A program made the translations under genes and the position numbers. A stretch of 47,730 nucleotides of DNA, from positions 1 through 47,730 of the forward strand of contig UQKW01000016.1 in NCBI GenBank assembly GCA_900541885.1. Reading direction: 5' to 3'. The DNA is from an uncultured Collinsella sp. GTDB taxonomy: Bacteria; Actinomycetota; Coriobacteriia; Coriobacteriales; Coriobacteriaceae. Positions within the stretch are counted from its first letter, which is position 1; each line of letters opens with the position of its first letter. Positions 41,675-47,730 of the stretch are shown here, piece after piece. Under the pieces are notes generated by a model. That model ran no database searches. It was not told the origin of the DNA and saw nothing but the letters and a program-made list of their open reading frames with translations.

Positions 41675-41742
41675 ACCCTGTGTTACCACTGCAGAGGGGT
41701 GCGATTCCTTGATCGCTCACTTAATCTAATGGGAAAGATAGC

Positions 41743-41775
41743 GAGGCCGGAGCTTTAGCTCCGGCCTCCTTATAT
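41743..41775 (+). terminator. Terminator-like hairpin between palindromes
   Basis: A perfect 12-bp stem, GAGGCCGGAGCT (41743-41754) with 41757-41768 and a 2-base TT centre, followed by CTTATAT. Confidence 0.7.
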
Positions 41776-41858
41776 AAGGGCTAGGCAAAGCCGAGCCACT
41801 AAATTTATATCAGCTCCCAGAACATGTTTGAGAACTGTGCCTGAAGTATGTATTTGCA

Positions 41859-41983
41859 GGCCCCGAATCGGTGTTGCCTCCCGGCGCATTCCGCAGGGGG
41901 AGCGATAGTTTGCAGCACGAAGTGCGAAGCAAAATATCGCTCATGCCCGAGGACGCGCCGGGAGGCAACACCGATTCGGGGCC
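41859..41983. repeat. Long near-perfect palindrome 2 before tRNA-Leu
   Basis: The outer arms, 41859-41887 and 41955-41983, are perfect 29-bp reverse complements (left arm begins GGCCCCGAATCGG). Inside, AGCGATA (41901-41907) pairs with TATCGCT (41935-41941) and GCAC-GAA-GTGC forms the tip (41915-41925). There is no open reading frame and no T run. No transposase is nearby. The rest of the 596-base gene-free stretch (41531-42126) holds palindrome 1, a terminator and the tRNA-Leu promoter. Confidence 0.92.
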
Positions 41984-42021
41984 GAACATATAGATCTACC
42001 AGCGCATTTACAAATTCGTAA

Positions 42022-42069
42022 ACTTTTTTGAAAAAAGTGCTTGCACAGTTCTCGAATCATAGGTTATTA
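42022..42069 (+). promoter_or_regulatory. tRNA-Leu promoter with A-tract palindrome
   Basis: ACTTTTTTGAAAAAAGT (42022-42038) is palindromic and ends 2 bases before the -35 TTGCAC (42041-42046). The -10 TTATTA (42064-42069) follows after 17 bp. The same layout precedes both tRNA-Gly genes. Confidence 0.7.
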
Positions 42070-42126
42070 TCTTCCTCGTTGAACGCGCGGGTCCAACAAA
42101 CGAACCGCGAGTCAACAACATAGCAT

Positions 42127-42216
42127 GTCGGAGTGGCGGAATTGGCAGACGCGCTAGCTTGAGGTGCTAGTGACCGTTTTTTGGTCATGCGGGTTCAAGT
42201 CCCGCCTCCGACACCA
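42127..42216 (+). tRNA. tRNA-Leu (anticodon GAG)
   Basis: A 90-base class II tRNA. Acceptor GTCGGAG pairs with CTCCGAC (42206-42212), followed by A and encoded CCA. The anticodon loop TTGAGGT lies between CTAGC and GCTAG, giving GAG, which reads CTC/CTT. A long variable arm (TGACC...GGTCA) and GGTTCAAGTCC T-loop fit leucine. Confidence 0.95.
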
Positions 42217-42227
42217 TCGCATTTGAG

Positions 42228-42249
42228 AAGCCTCTTCGGAGGCTTTTTT
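42228..42249 (+). terminator. Terminator after tRNA-Leu
   Basis: AAGCCTC-TTCG-GAGGCTT (42228-42245) followed by T residues. Confidence 0.88.
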
Positions 42250-42275
42250 GTTACCGATAGACGGTGAGGTCCACG

Positions 42276-44621
42276 ATGGAAACGCTTGAGCGCAACGAGT
42301 GGGCAGACGTTGCCCAACTGGTCGAGATCACGAGCGATGCTGTCATCATCTGTGAGCTCGACGGAACCATTCTGCATGTGAATAATCGTTTGCTCGACCT
42401 GATGTGCGAGGAGCGCGCCGACGTCATCGGTGGAGATGTTAAAGACTTCCTGTACTCGTCCGCTTTTGAACGTGCGACGGAACATCGTCTGCCATTTGAA
42501 ACTGATGGCTCCGAGAACGAACTGATGCTCAAGCTGAGTGACGGCTCCTTTATCCCCGTCTTGGTTCGTGCGGGCTCCGTAACGCCTCCACGCATCTTTG
42601 GGCGCCGCGCGCCACGTGTCCTGGTGGCGCTCCATAGCATCGAAGAACAGTATTCGCACGACCGTCAGCTCAAGCGTGCGTTATCGGAGCTTAGAGTGGC
42701 GAACAAGCGCCTCTCTGGCACGCTCTCGGTCATTATGAGTACCGTGGGCTCCGATGAGCTGCCCAGCCTACTTGATACCGTTTTGAACCAGCTTGTAGGA
42801 ACGCTCGATGCTTCGGGTGCCGCTATCTATTTTTCTGAGAGCGGCGGTTTTAAGCTACGCGGTGTTTCCAATGAGCTGTACGACAGCTACCTGCCCGAGT
42901 TTTTGCCGTATGGCGCTGGCATTCCGACGTATGTTCTTCGCGAGTCGCGTGCCTGTCGCTTGTCGATTCAACAGGACCTTGAGGGTGATAAGGCCGCCTC
43001 CGGTATGTTTATGGACCTGGACAATCGTTCTAAGCACCTGTTGCGCATGCAGGATATGCCTCCGTACCGCAACGAGATCTGTCTTCCCGTTTTTTACGGT
43101 ACGCAGATTCTTGGCGTGCTGGAAGTTGGTTGGAAACGCCCCCAGGCACCGCTTTCCTATGACGTTAATGTGCTCGAGGTCATTTGCGATTACCTGTCTA
43201 TCCAGCTGGTCGGCATGGCATCGAGCCTTCGCTCCCGTCGCACGGCCGAGCTTGGCCGCTCGCTCAATGTCTTGCGTGATGAGTTGTTTGCCTTTCTAGA
43301 CGATTCCGCCGCGGCTACCCAGGCGGTATCGTCCGAGATCTGCAATATGCTTAACTGCCATTTTTGCCCTGTTGAGTATGACGCCAGTCTGGATTCCTAC
43401 GTCATAGATTTTGAAGGTGGCAGTCGCGTTGCTTTGCCGGACGATCCCGAGAAGCTTTTCTTTTCCACGACGGCGCCAGCGGCACGTCTGGGGGCTGGCC
43501 CTGATGGCTTTGAGGCATCTGTTTTGGGCGGTACGAGTGCCGAGGACCTTAAACACGTCCGTATAACTCGCGTTGACGAATCGATGCCTATGGGAGGCTG
43601 GCTTAGGGCGCACGGTCTGCCTTGTCAAGGTCTCTACGTTGACTCCGGCATCGAGGCGGGGCGCCCGCGCTCTGAGGGTGATGGCAGGCACAGTAACGAC
43701 GCGATTGTTCCTGCTTCTGTTGCGAAGAGCCCGACGACGCGCGCGCTGCTGCTTCGTGATGGTAGCCAAGAGCCGATTGATGATCTTGAATATGACTACT
43801 TGGTGCACTTGGCGCATGACTTTGAACTGATCTACGAAGGCGAATCTCAAAAGCGCGAGGAGCGCCATATCGCTCAGACCCTTCAGATCGGCATGAGAAA
43901 TTCCCTGGGGGATGTTCCGGGTATCGCAACCGATTCGGTGTACCTGTCGGCCACGAACTCGGCGTTGGTCGGCGGCGATTTCTATACGCTCATCCGTCTT
44001 CCCGACGACTGCGCCGTCATGATTCTGGGTGATGTGTCTGGCAAAGGCATTGAGGCCGCATCGATGTCCGCGCTCGTCAAGACGGCCCTGACGGCATATG
44101 CCTGGGAGGGCGCTGGACCGGCCCGCATGGCACGCTCCCTTAACAGCATGCTCATGGGCTTTTCGAGGGTCGAGACGTTCGTGACGGCCTTTATCGCCAA
44201 GATTGACCTTAAGGCCGGACGCGCAACGTATTGTTCGGCGGGCCATCCTCCGACCATGGTCATCAGGCCAGAGTCGATGCCGCTGGGTGGCGGTGAGGCA
44301 CGTGGGGGAGAGGTTGAGCTGCTTGGATGCCAATCGGGCGTAATCGGTGCCTTTGAGAGCATGGTGTACGAGACAGGCGTGTTTACGTTCGCCCCCGGCG
44401 ACATGCTCTTCATGTATACGGATGGAACGATTGAGGCCCGCGACCGCACCGGAGCGTTCTTTGGCGAGCAGCGCTTGCGCGACCTTCTGCTTTCTGTTTC
44501 GGGGGAGGGCGTGTCGGGCATTTGCGGCAAGGTCTTGGGCGAGCTTGACCGATTTACCGAATCGGCGCTGGACGATGACATTGCATTGGTGTCCCTTGAG
44601 TTTTTACGGGGTCGTTCATAG
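42276..44621 (+). CDS. PAS-GAF-PP2C (SpoIIE-type) serine phosphatase
   Basis: A 781-residue cytoplasmic protein with no membrane segments. Order: a PAS-like sensor (about 10-110; VEITSDAVIICELDGTILHVNNRLLDLM), a short helical linker (KRALSELRVANKRLSGTLS), a GAF-like domain (about 155-315), a less clear region (about 315-520), and a C-terminal PPM/SpoIIE phosphatase with its metal-binding motifs GGDFY near 565, GDVSGKG near 585, SAGHPP, YTDG near 714 and DDDIAL near 766. Relatives (RsbU, RsbP, SpoIIE) dephosphorylate a STAS anti-sigma antagonist. The very next gene encodes a STAS domain, so that is the likely substrate. The ATG at 42276 with GAGGT upstream is preferred over the GTG at 42264. 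The ligands of PAS and GAF are unknown. Confidence 0.88.
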   Translation: METLERNEWADVAQLVEITSDAVIICELDGTILHVNNRLLDLMCEERADVIGGDVKDFLYSSAFERATEHRLPFETDGSENELMLKLSDGSFIPVLVRAGSVTPPRIFGRRAPRVLVALHSIEEQYSHDRQLKRALSELRVANKRLSGTLSVIMSTVGSDELPSLLDTVLNQLVGTLDASGAAIYFSESGGFKLRGVSNELYDSYLPEFLPYGAGIPTYVLRESRACRLSIQQDLEGDKAASGMFMDLDNRSKHLLRMQDMPPYRNEICLPVFYGTQILGVLEVGWKRPQAPLSYDVNVLEVICDYLSIQLVGMASSLRSRRTAELGRSLNVLRDELFAFLDDSAAATQAVSSEICNMLNCHFCPVEYDASLDSYVIDFEGGSRVALPDDPEKLFFSTTAPAARLGAGPDGFEASVLGGTSAEDLKHVRITRVDESMPMGGWLRAHGLPCQGLYVDSGIEAGRPRSEGDGRHSNDAIVPASVAKSPTTRALLLRDGSQEPIDDLEYDYLVHLAHDFELIYEGESQKREERHIAQTLQIGMRNSLGDVPGIATDSVYLSATNSALVGGDFYTLIRLPDDCAVMILGDVSGKGIEAASMSALVKTALTAYAWEGAGPARMARSLNSMLMGFSRVETFVTAFIAKIDLKAGRATYCSAGHPPTMVIRPESMPLGGGEARGGEVELLGCQSGVIGAFESMVYETGVFTFAPGDMLFMYTDGTIEARDRTGAFFGEQRLRDLLLSVSGEGVSGICGKVLGELDRFTESALDDDIALVSLEFLRGRS

Positions 44622-44662
44622 ACGACGCTGGGCGGGCTGAATCCGCACGGTTGGGGAAACGA

Positions 44663-45445
44663 ATGCATCGAGTGGGCTTTTTTGGGAACCATGGTCGTAT
44701 GAATGAGTGGAATGACATAGCGGTTTTGACGCCACCGGGCGATATCGACATCGCCACGGTGCCTGCGCTGCGTCGGCGGCTGGATGCTTTGATTGGCCGC
44801 GGCGTGCGTCGTGTCGTCATCAACTGTCAGGCTGTTAGCTTTATCGATTCGACGGGCTTGGCATTCCTGCTTACGCGCGCTCGTGAGCTCATGAGGCGAG
44901 AAGGCCTGCTTTCGCTCGTCAATGCATCAGGTGAAGTTGTTCGCTTTTTGGAGATTGCTCGTCTTGTCGATATCCTTCATGTCGCGGGGCCGGCACGGGA
45001 GTCTATTCCCGCCATTCCGGTGGGGGAGCTGCCTCGCTGGAGTAAGAGTGTCGAGGTCCGTCAGGGTATCGAGAATCTTCCATACTACCGACATCGCATC
45101 GCTGAACTCCTTGAATCGCTTCCGTTGCGCCGTGACGAGCGCTACGATGTCGCATTGGCGTCGGGGGAGGCGCTGGGTAATGCCTATGACCATGCGGGCG
45201 GTATCGGGTGCGTCCTGACGGTTCAGGCCTATGGCGATCGCGTTGTGGTTGAGGTGCTTGATCGAGGTGCCGGCTATTCTATCGATAAAACGAGCGAGCC
45301 GGTCGCATCCGAGGAACGCGGCCGTGGTATCAAGCTTATGCGTATGCTCGTCGATAACGTGGAGGTTGCTCGTCGTACGGACGGCGCCGGCACGCGCGTG
45401 CAGATGGTGAAGCTGTTTAGCGGAGCGCTGGAATCGTGTGCCTAG
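44663..45445 (+). CDS. STAS-HATPase fusion, antagonist plus anti-sigma kinase
   Basis: A 260-residue fusion of two proteins that are normally separate. The N-terminal STAS domain (about 18-115) resembles SpoIIAA/RsbV, with the phosphorylatable Ser63 in SFIDSTGLAFLL. The C-terminal GHKL ATPase (about 130-255) resembles SpoIIAB/RsbW: N-box Glu169 and Asn173 in ASGEALGNAYDHA, DRGAGYS (Asp200), and ERGRGIKLMRML. By analogy the kinase half would phosphorylate Ser63, in cis or in trans, and the preceding phosphatase would reverse this. No sigma factor gene is adjacent, so the target is unknown. ATG 44663 (GGGGAAACG upstream) is used; ATG 44699 would trim 12 residues. It begins 41 bases after the phosphatase stop, likely the same transcript. 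Confidence 0.85.
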   Translation: MHRVGFFGNHGRMNEWNDIAVLTPPGDIDIATVPALRRRLDALIGRGVRRVVINCQAVSFIDSTGLAFLLTRARELMRREGLLSLVNASGEVVRFLEIARLVDILHVAGPARESIPAIPVGELPRWSKSVEVRQGIENLPYYRHRIAELLESLPLRRDERYDVALASGEALGNAYDHAGGIGCVLTVQAYGDRVVVEVLDRGAGYSIDKTSEPVASEERGRGIKLMRMLVDNVEVARRTDGAGTRVQMVKLFSGALESCA

Positions 45446-45490
45446 CCAATCGCTTTAACGCGTTTGGCTACTAAGAACATGCGGCAGACA

Positions 45491-45538
45491 AGTTTTTTGA
45501 AAAAAGTACTTGCGTCTTTTGGGCAACTCGCGTAAATT
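45491..45538 (+). promoter_or_regulatory. tRNA-Gly promoter with A-tract element
   Basis: TTTTTTGAAAAAAGT (45493-45507) precedes the -35 TTGCGT (45510-45515) and, 17 bp on, the -10 TAAATT (45533-45538). The mature tRNA begins 13 bases later. Confidence 0.7.
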
Positions 45539-45550
45539 AATAACCCGCAA

Positions 45551-45626
45551 GCGGACATGGCTCAGTTGGTAGAGCACAACCTTGCCAAGGTTGGGGTCGC
45601 GGGTTCGAGCCCCGTTGTCCGCTCCA
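45551..45626 (+). tRNA. tRNA-Gly (anticodon GCC)
   Basis: A 76-base tRNA. Acceptor GCGGACA pairs with TGTCCGC (45616-45622), then T and encoded CCA. The anticodon stem-loop CAACC-TTGCCAA-GGTTG gives GCC, reading GGC/GGT. The T-arm GCGGG-TTCGAGC-CCCGT is standard. An identical copy begins at 47678. Confidence 0.96.
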
Positions 45627-45634
45627 AACGCAAC

Positions 45635-45665
45635 AGCCCGACTACCACGGTAGCCGGGCTTTTTT
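45635..45665 (+). terminator. Terminator after tRNA-Gly
   Basis: AGCCCG-A-CTAC pairs with GTAG-C-CGGGCT (45635-45660, one A-C mismatch), followed by TTTTT. Confidence 0.82.
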
Positions 45666-45805
45666 GTTCCCATTGCATGGGCTCGAACCAGAGAGGGAGC
45701 GAGCATTTTTGGGGCGTGGGTGTGGCGTTGTTTGCCGCGAATGTCTGCCTTGGGCGTATCATCGTGGTCATCTCGCAAAATCTCGTTGCAAGGGAGACGC
45801 GCCCC

Positions 45806-47539
45806 ATGGCTATAGAAAAAACTTCTTCGCGCTCATGGATGTCCGATGCCGCGATCTATCAGATTTACCCGCGCTCGTTTAAGGATTCGACCGGTTCGGG
45901 TCTGGGCGATATCGCGGGCATTACCCAGCAGATGGACTATCTTGAGCGGCTGGGCATCGAGGCCATATGGCTGAGCCCGTTCTATCCATCGCCGCTTGTC
46001 GACGGCGGCTATGACGTGGCGGACTACTGCGATGTCGACCCTCGTCTCGGATCGCTTGACGACTTCGATGACATGATTGCCGCTGCCCATGCGCGCGGGA
46101 TCAAGGTTGTCGTCGATATCGTGCCAAACCACTCATCCGACCAACATCCCTGGTTCAAAGCCGCTCTTGCCGCCGGTCCCGGATCGCCTGAGCGTGCCCG
46201 TTATATCTTCCGCGATGGTCGCGGCGATCATGGTGAGCTGCCTCCCACCAATTGGAATGCCAACTTTGGCGGCCCCGCCTGGACGCGTGTTGCGGACGGC
46301 CAGTGGTATCTGCATATGTTTACGCCCGAGCAGCCCGACTTTGACTGGTCATGCCCCGAGGTCCACACATTCTTCTGTGACGTCCTCGCGTTTTGGAGCG
46401 ATCTGGGCGTCGATGGCTTCCGTATCGATGTGGCGCATGGTCTCGCCAAGGACCTCAATCGCGATGATCTCGACCGGTGGCATCTCGCCGAGGGCGATGA
46501 CATGGTTGACGACGGTACCCATCCGCTGTGGGACCGCAACGAAGTCCATGAGATCTATCGCGAGTGGCGCCGCGTGTTCGACCGTTATGATCCGCCGCGC
46601 AGTGCCGTTGCCGAGGCGTGGGTGCTGCCCGAGCGCCAGTATCTCTACGCTCGTCCCAGCGAGCTCGGACAGACGTTCAACTTTGAGTTCGCCAAGGCCA
46701 TTTGGACCTATGACGACATGCATACCGCAATCGAGGAGGGCCTAAAGGCGGCCGTCGAGTCCGATTCCGCTTCGACCTGGGTGCTCTCCAACCACGACGT
46801 GCCGCGCGTGGCGACGCGCTATGCTCTGCCGCAGATCAAGGCGACGCGCTACCACCAGATCGCACTCGACTGGCTCTTGCGCGACGGGTCGTCTTATGAC
46901 GAGAACCGTGAGCTCGGCGAGCGCCGCGCGCGGGCGGCCCTTTTGCTTGAGCTGGCGCTTCCGGGCTCAGCATACGTGTATCAGGGCGAGGAGCTCGGCC
47001 TTTTCGAGGTTGCGGATATCCCGTGGGCTGCGCTCGAAGACCCTAACGCGACCAATACGCACGGACCGAAGCGCGAGAAGGGGCGCGACGGCTGCCGTGT
47101 TCCCCTGCCGTGGGCGTCGGCGGACGATCCCGTGCAGGGCGGATCGTTTGGTTTTTCGCCGGCGGGCGCCGATGCGGCGCCTCATCTGCCGCAGCCCGCG
47201 TGGTTTTCCGACTACGCTGTCGATAGGGAGGAGGCTGATCCGGCATCGATGCTTACGCTCTATCGCGACGCCCTTGGGCTGCGGCGCAAGTTGCGCGGGT
47301 GTGCCAACGACCTTGCATGGCTCGATCTTGACGGGCGCACCGGTCTTGCGGATGGTGCCGAGGGTGCCGAGGGCGGCGTCATCGCCTATCGCCGTGACAA
47401 TGGCTGGGCATGTGTGACGAATTTCGGCGCAGCGCCCGTGGAGCTGCCGGCGGGTAAGATTCTGCTCACCTCATCACCGCTTGCAGACGGCAAGCTCGCG
47501 CAGGACAGCTCGGTCTGGATTATGCTCAGCGAGATGTAG
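45806..47539 (+). CDS. GH13 alpha-glucosidase-type glycoside hydrolase
   Basis: A 577-residue cytoplasmic glycoside hydrolase family 13 enzyme; no signal peptide. The (beta/alpha)8 barrel motifs are all present: IYQIYPRSFKDSTGSG at the start, DIVPNHSSDQHPWF, nucleophile Asp208 in GFRIDVAHG, acid/base Glu270 in AVAEAWVLP, and the transition-state Asp331 in LSNHDVPR. Such enzymes split alpha-1,4- or alpha-1,6-linked glucose from maltodextrins, isomaltose-type sugars or sucrose after uptake; the exact linkage cannot be called. The ATG at 45806 has AAGGGAG about 10 bases upstream; the open frame further upstream runs through the tRNA-Gly gene and is not coding. It lies alone between two identical tRNA-Gly genes. 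Confidence 0.9.
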   Translation: MAIEKTSSRSWMSDAAIYQIYPRSFKDSTGSGLGDIAGITQQMDYLERLGIEAIWLSPFYPSPLVDGGYDVADYCDVDPRLGSLDDFDDMIAAAHARGIKVVVDIVPNHSSDQHPWFKAALAAGPGSPERARYIFRDGRGDHGELPPTNWNANFGGPAWTRVADGQWYLHMFTPEQPDFDWSCPEVHTFFCDVLAFWSDLGVDGFRIDVAHGLAKDLNRDDLDRWHLAEGDDMVDDGTHPLWDRNEVHEIYREWRRVFDRYDPPRSAVAEAWVLPERQYLYARPSELGQTFNFEFAKAIWTYDDMHTAIEEGLKAAVESDSASTWVLSNHDVPRVATRYALPQIKATRYHQIALDWLLRDGSSYDENRELGERRARAALLLELALPGSAYVYQGEELGLFEVADIPWAALEDPNATNTHGPKREKGRDGCRVPLPWASADDPVQGGSFGFSPAGADAAPHLPQPAWFSDYAVDREEADPASMLTLYRDALGLRRKLRGCANDLAWLDLDGRTGLADGAEGAEGGVIAYRRDNGWACVTNFGAAPVELPAGKILLTSSPLADGKLAQDSSVWIMLSEM

Positions 47540-47618
47540 GGGGCATCTCATGCGGGTCTGCGTTTGTCCGCGCCTTTCGTGACGACTGATACTTCCGCGA
47601 GGGCGAGGGCATCGTAAA

Positions 47619-47665
47619 ACTTTTCAAAAAAAGTTCTTGCATAGGATGCGGGCATCACGTAAGAT
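47619..47665 (+). promoter_or_regulatory. Second tRNA-Gly promoter with A-tract element
   Basis: ACTTTTCAAAAAAAGT (47619-47634) precedes the -35 TTGCAT (47637-47642); the -10 TAAGAT (47660-47665) follows after 17 bp. It is a variant of the element before the other two tRNA genes. Confidence 0.65.
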
Positions 47666-47677
47666 TAATCCTCGTAA

Positions 47678-47730
47678 GCGGACATGGCTCAGTTGGTAGA
47701 GCACAACCTTGCCAAGGTTGGGGTCGCGGG
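47678..47730 (+). tRNA. tRNA-Gly (GCC), cut by window end
   Basis: The first 53 bases are identical to the tRNA-Gly at 45551; the T-arm and 3' acceptor lie beyond the window. Confidence 0.9.

Noticed and set aside
41531..42126. Insertion sequence or CRISPR array
   Set aside because: The repeats are two different palindromes, not regularly spaced direct repeats, and no transposase or cas gene is in the window.
45557..45805. Upstream extension of the GH13 reading frame
   Set aside because: It translates through the tRNA-Gly gene and its terminator; the ATG at 45806 has its own ribosome binding site and leaves a normal GH13 N-terminus.

Overview
The window looks like a chromosomal segment of a Collinsella-like member of the Coriobacteriia (Actinomycetota). 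The basis is moderately high GC, strong C-ending codon bias in the highly expressed genes, WhiA and RapZ next to gap-pgk-tpiA-secG, twin-arginine lipoprotein signals on the transporter binding proteins, and sialic acid and peptide uptake typical of a gut commensal. The genus is an inference from gene content and style; no search was run. There is no insertion sequence, phage module or CRISPR array. Almost every gene is intact and most lie on the + strand; only 3.8-9.9 kb runs on the - strand.

Layout. 0-3.8 kb: coaE, a small lytic transglycosylase and uvrB. 3.8-9.9 kb (- strand): two FAD-dependent oxidoreductases, the Fe-S carrier ATPase Mrp and a large membrane LTA-synthase-like phosphotransferase. 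10-17.3 kb: uvrA behind a near-consensus LexA box, a YbaK-type deacylase, the lipid II flippase murJ, and uvrC. 17.3-28.1 kb: a sialic acid utilisation operon. It has a structured leader, a Sat/Nan-type ABC transporter (satA, satB, fused permease-ATPase satC, satD), a CE7-type acetylesterase, a second CE7-like protein that has lost its nucleophile, a NanA-type lyase, a ROK kinase and NanE. 28.1-35.3 kb: rapZ, whiA, gap, pgk, tpiA, gpmI, secG. 35.5-41.5 kb: a complete oligopeptide ABC operon (oppA, B, C, D, F). 41.5-42.1 kb: a gene-free stretch with two long, near-perfect palindromes. 42.1-47.7 kb: tRNA-Leu(GAG), a PAS-GAF-PP2C phosphatase, a STAS-HATPase fusion protein, tRNA-Gly(GCC), a GH13 glucosidase and a second, window-truncated tRNA-Gly(GCC).

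How it fits together. The order uvrA...uvrC-rapZ-whiA-gap-pgk-tpiA-secG resembles a conserved actinobacterial block. Here it is split by the sialic acid operon, lacks yvcK between rapZ and whiA, and has gpmI added. The sialic acid genes form a route from uptake and de-O-acetylation through cleavage, phosphorylation and epimerisation to GlcNAc-6-P; sialidase, nagA/nagB and a regulator are not in the window. The phosphatase and STAS-HATPase pair looks like a partner-switching signalling module in which antagonist and anti-sigma kinase are one polypeptide, with no sigma factor nearby.

The observations most worth following are the STAS-HATPase fusion, the pseudo-esterase in the sialic acid operon, the family of long intergenic hairpins, the structured leader of the sialic acid operon, and a shared A-tract element in front of three tRNA promoters.
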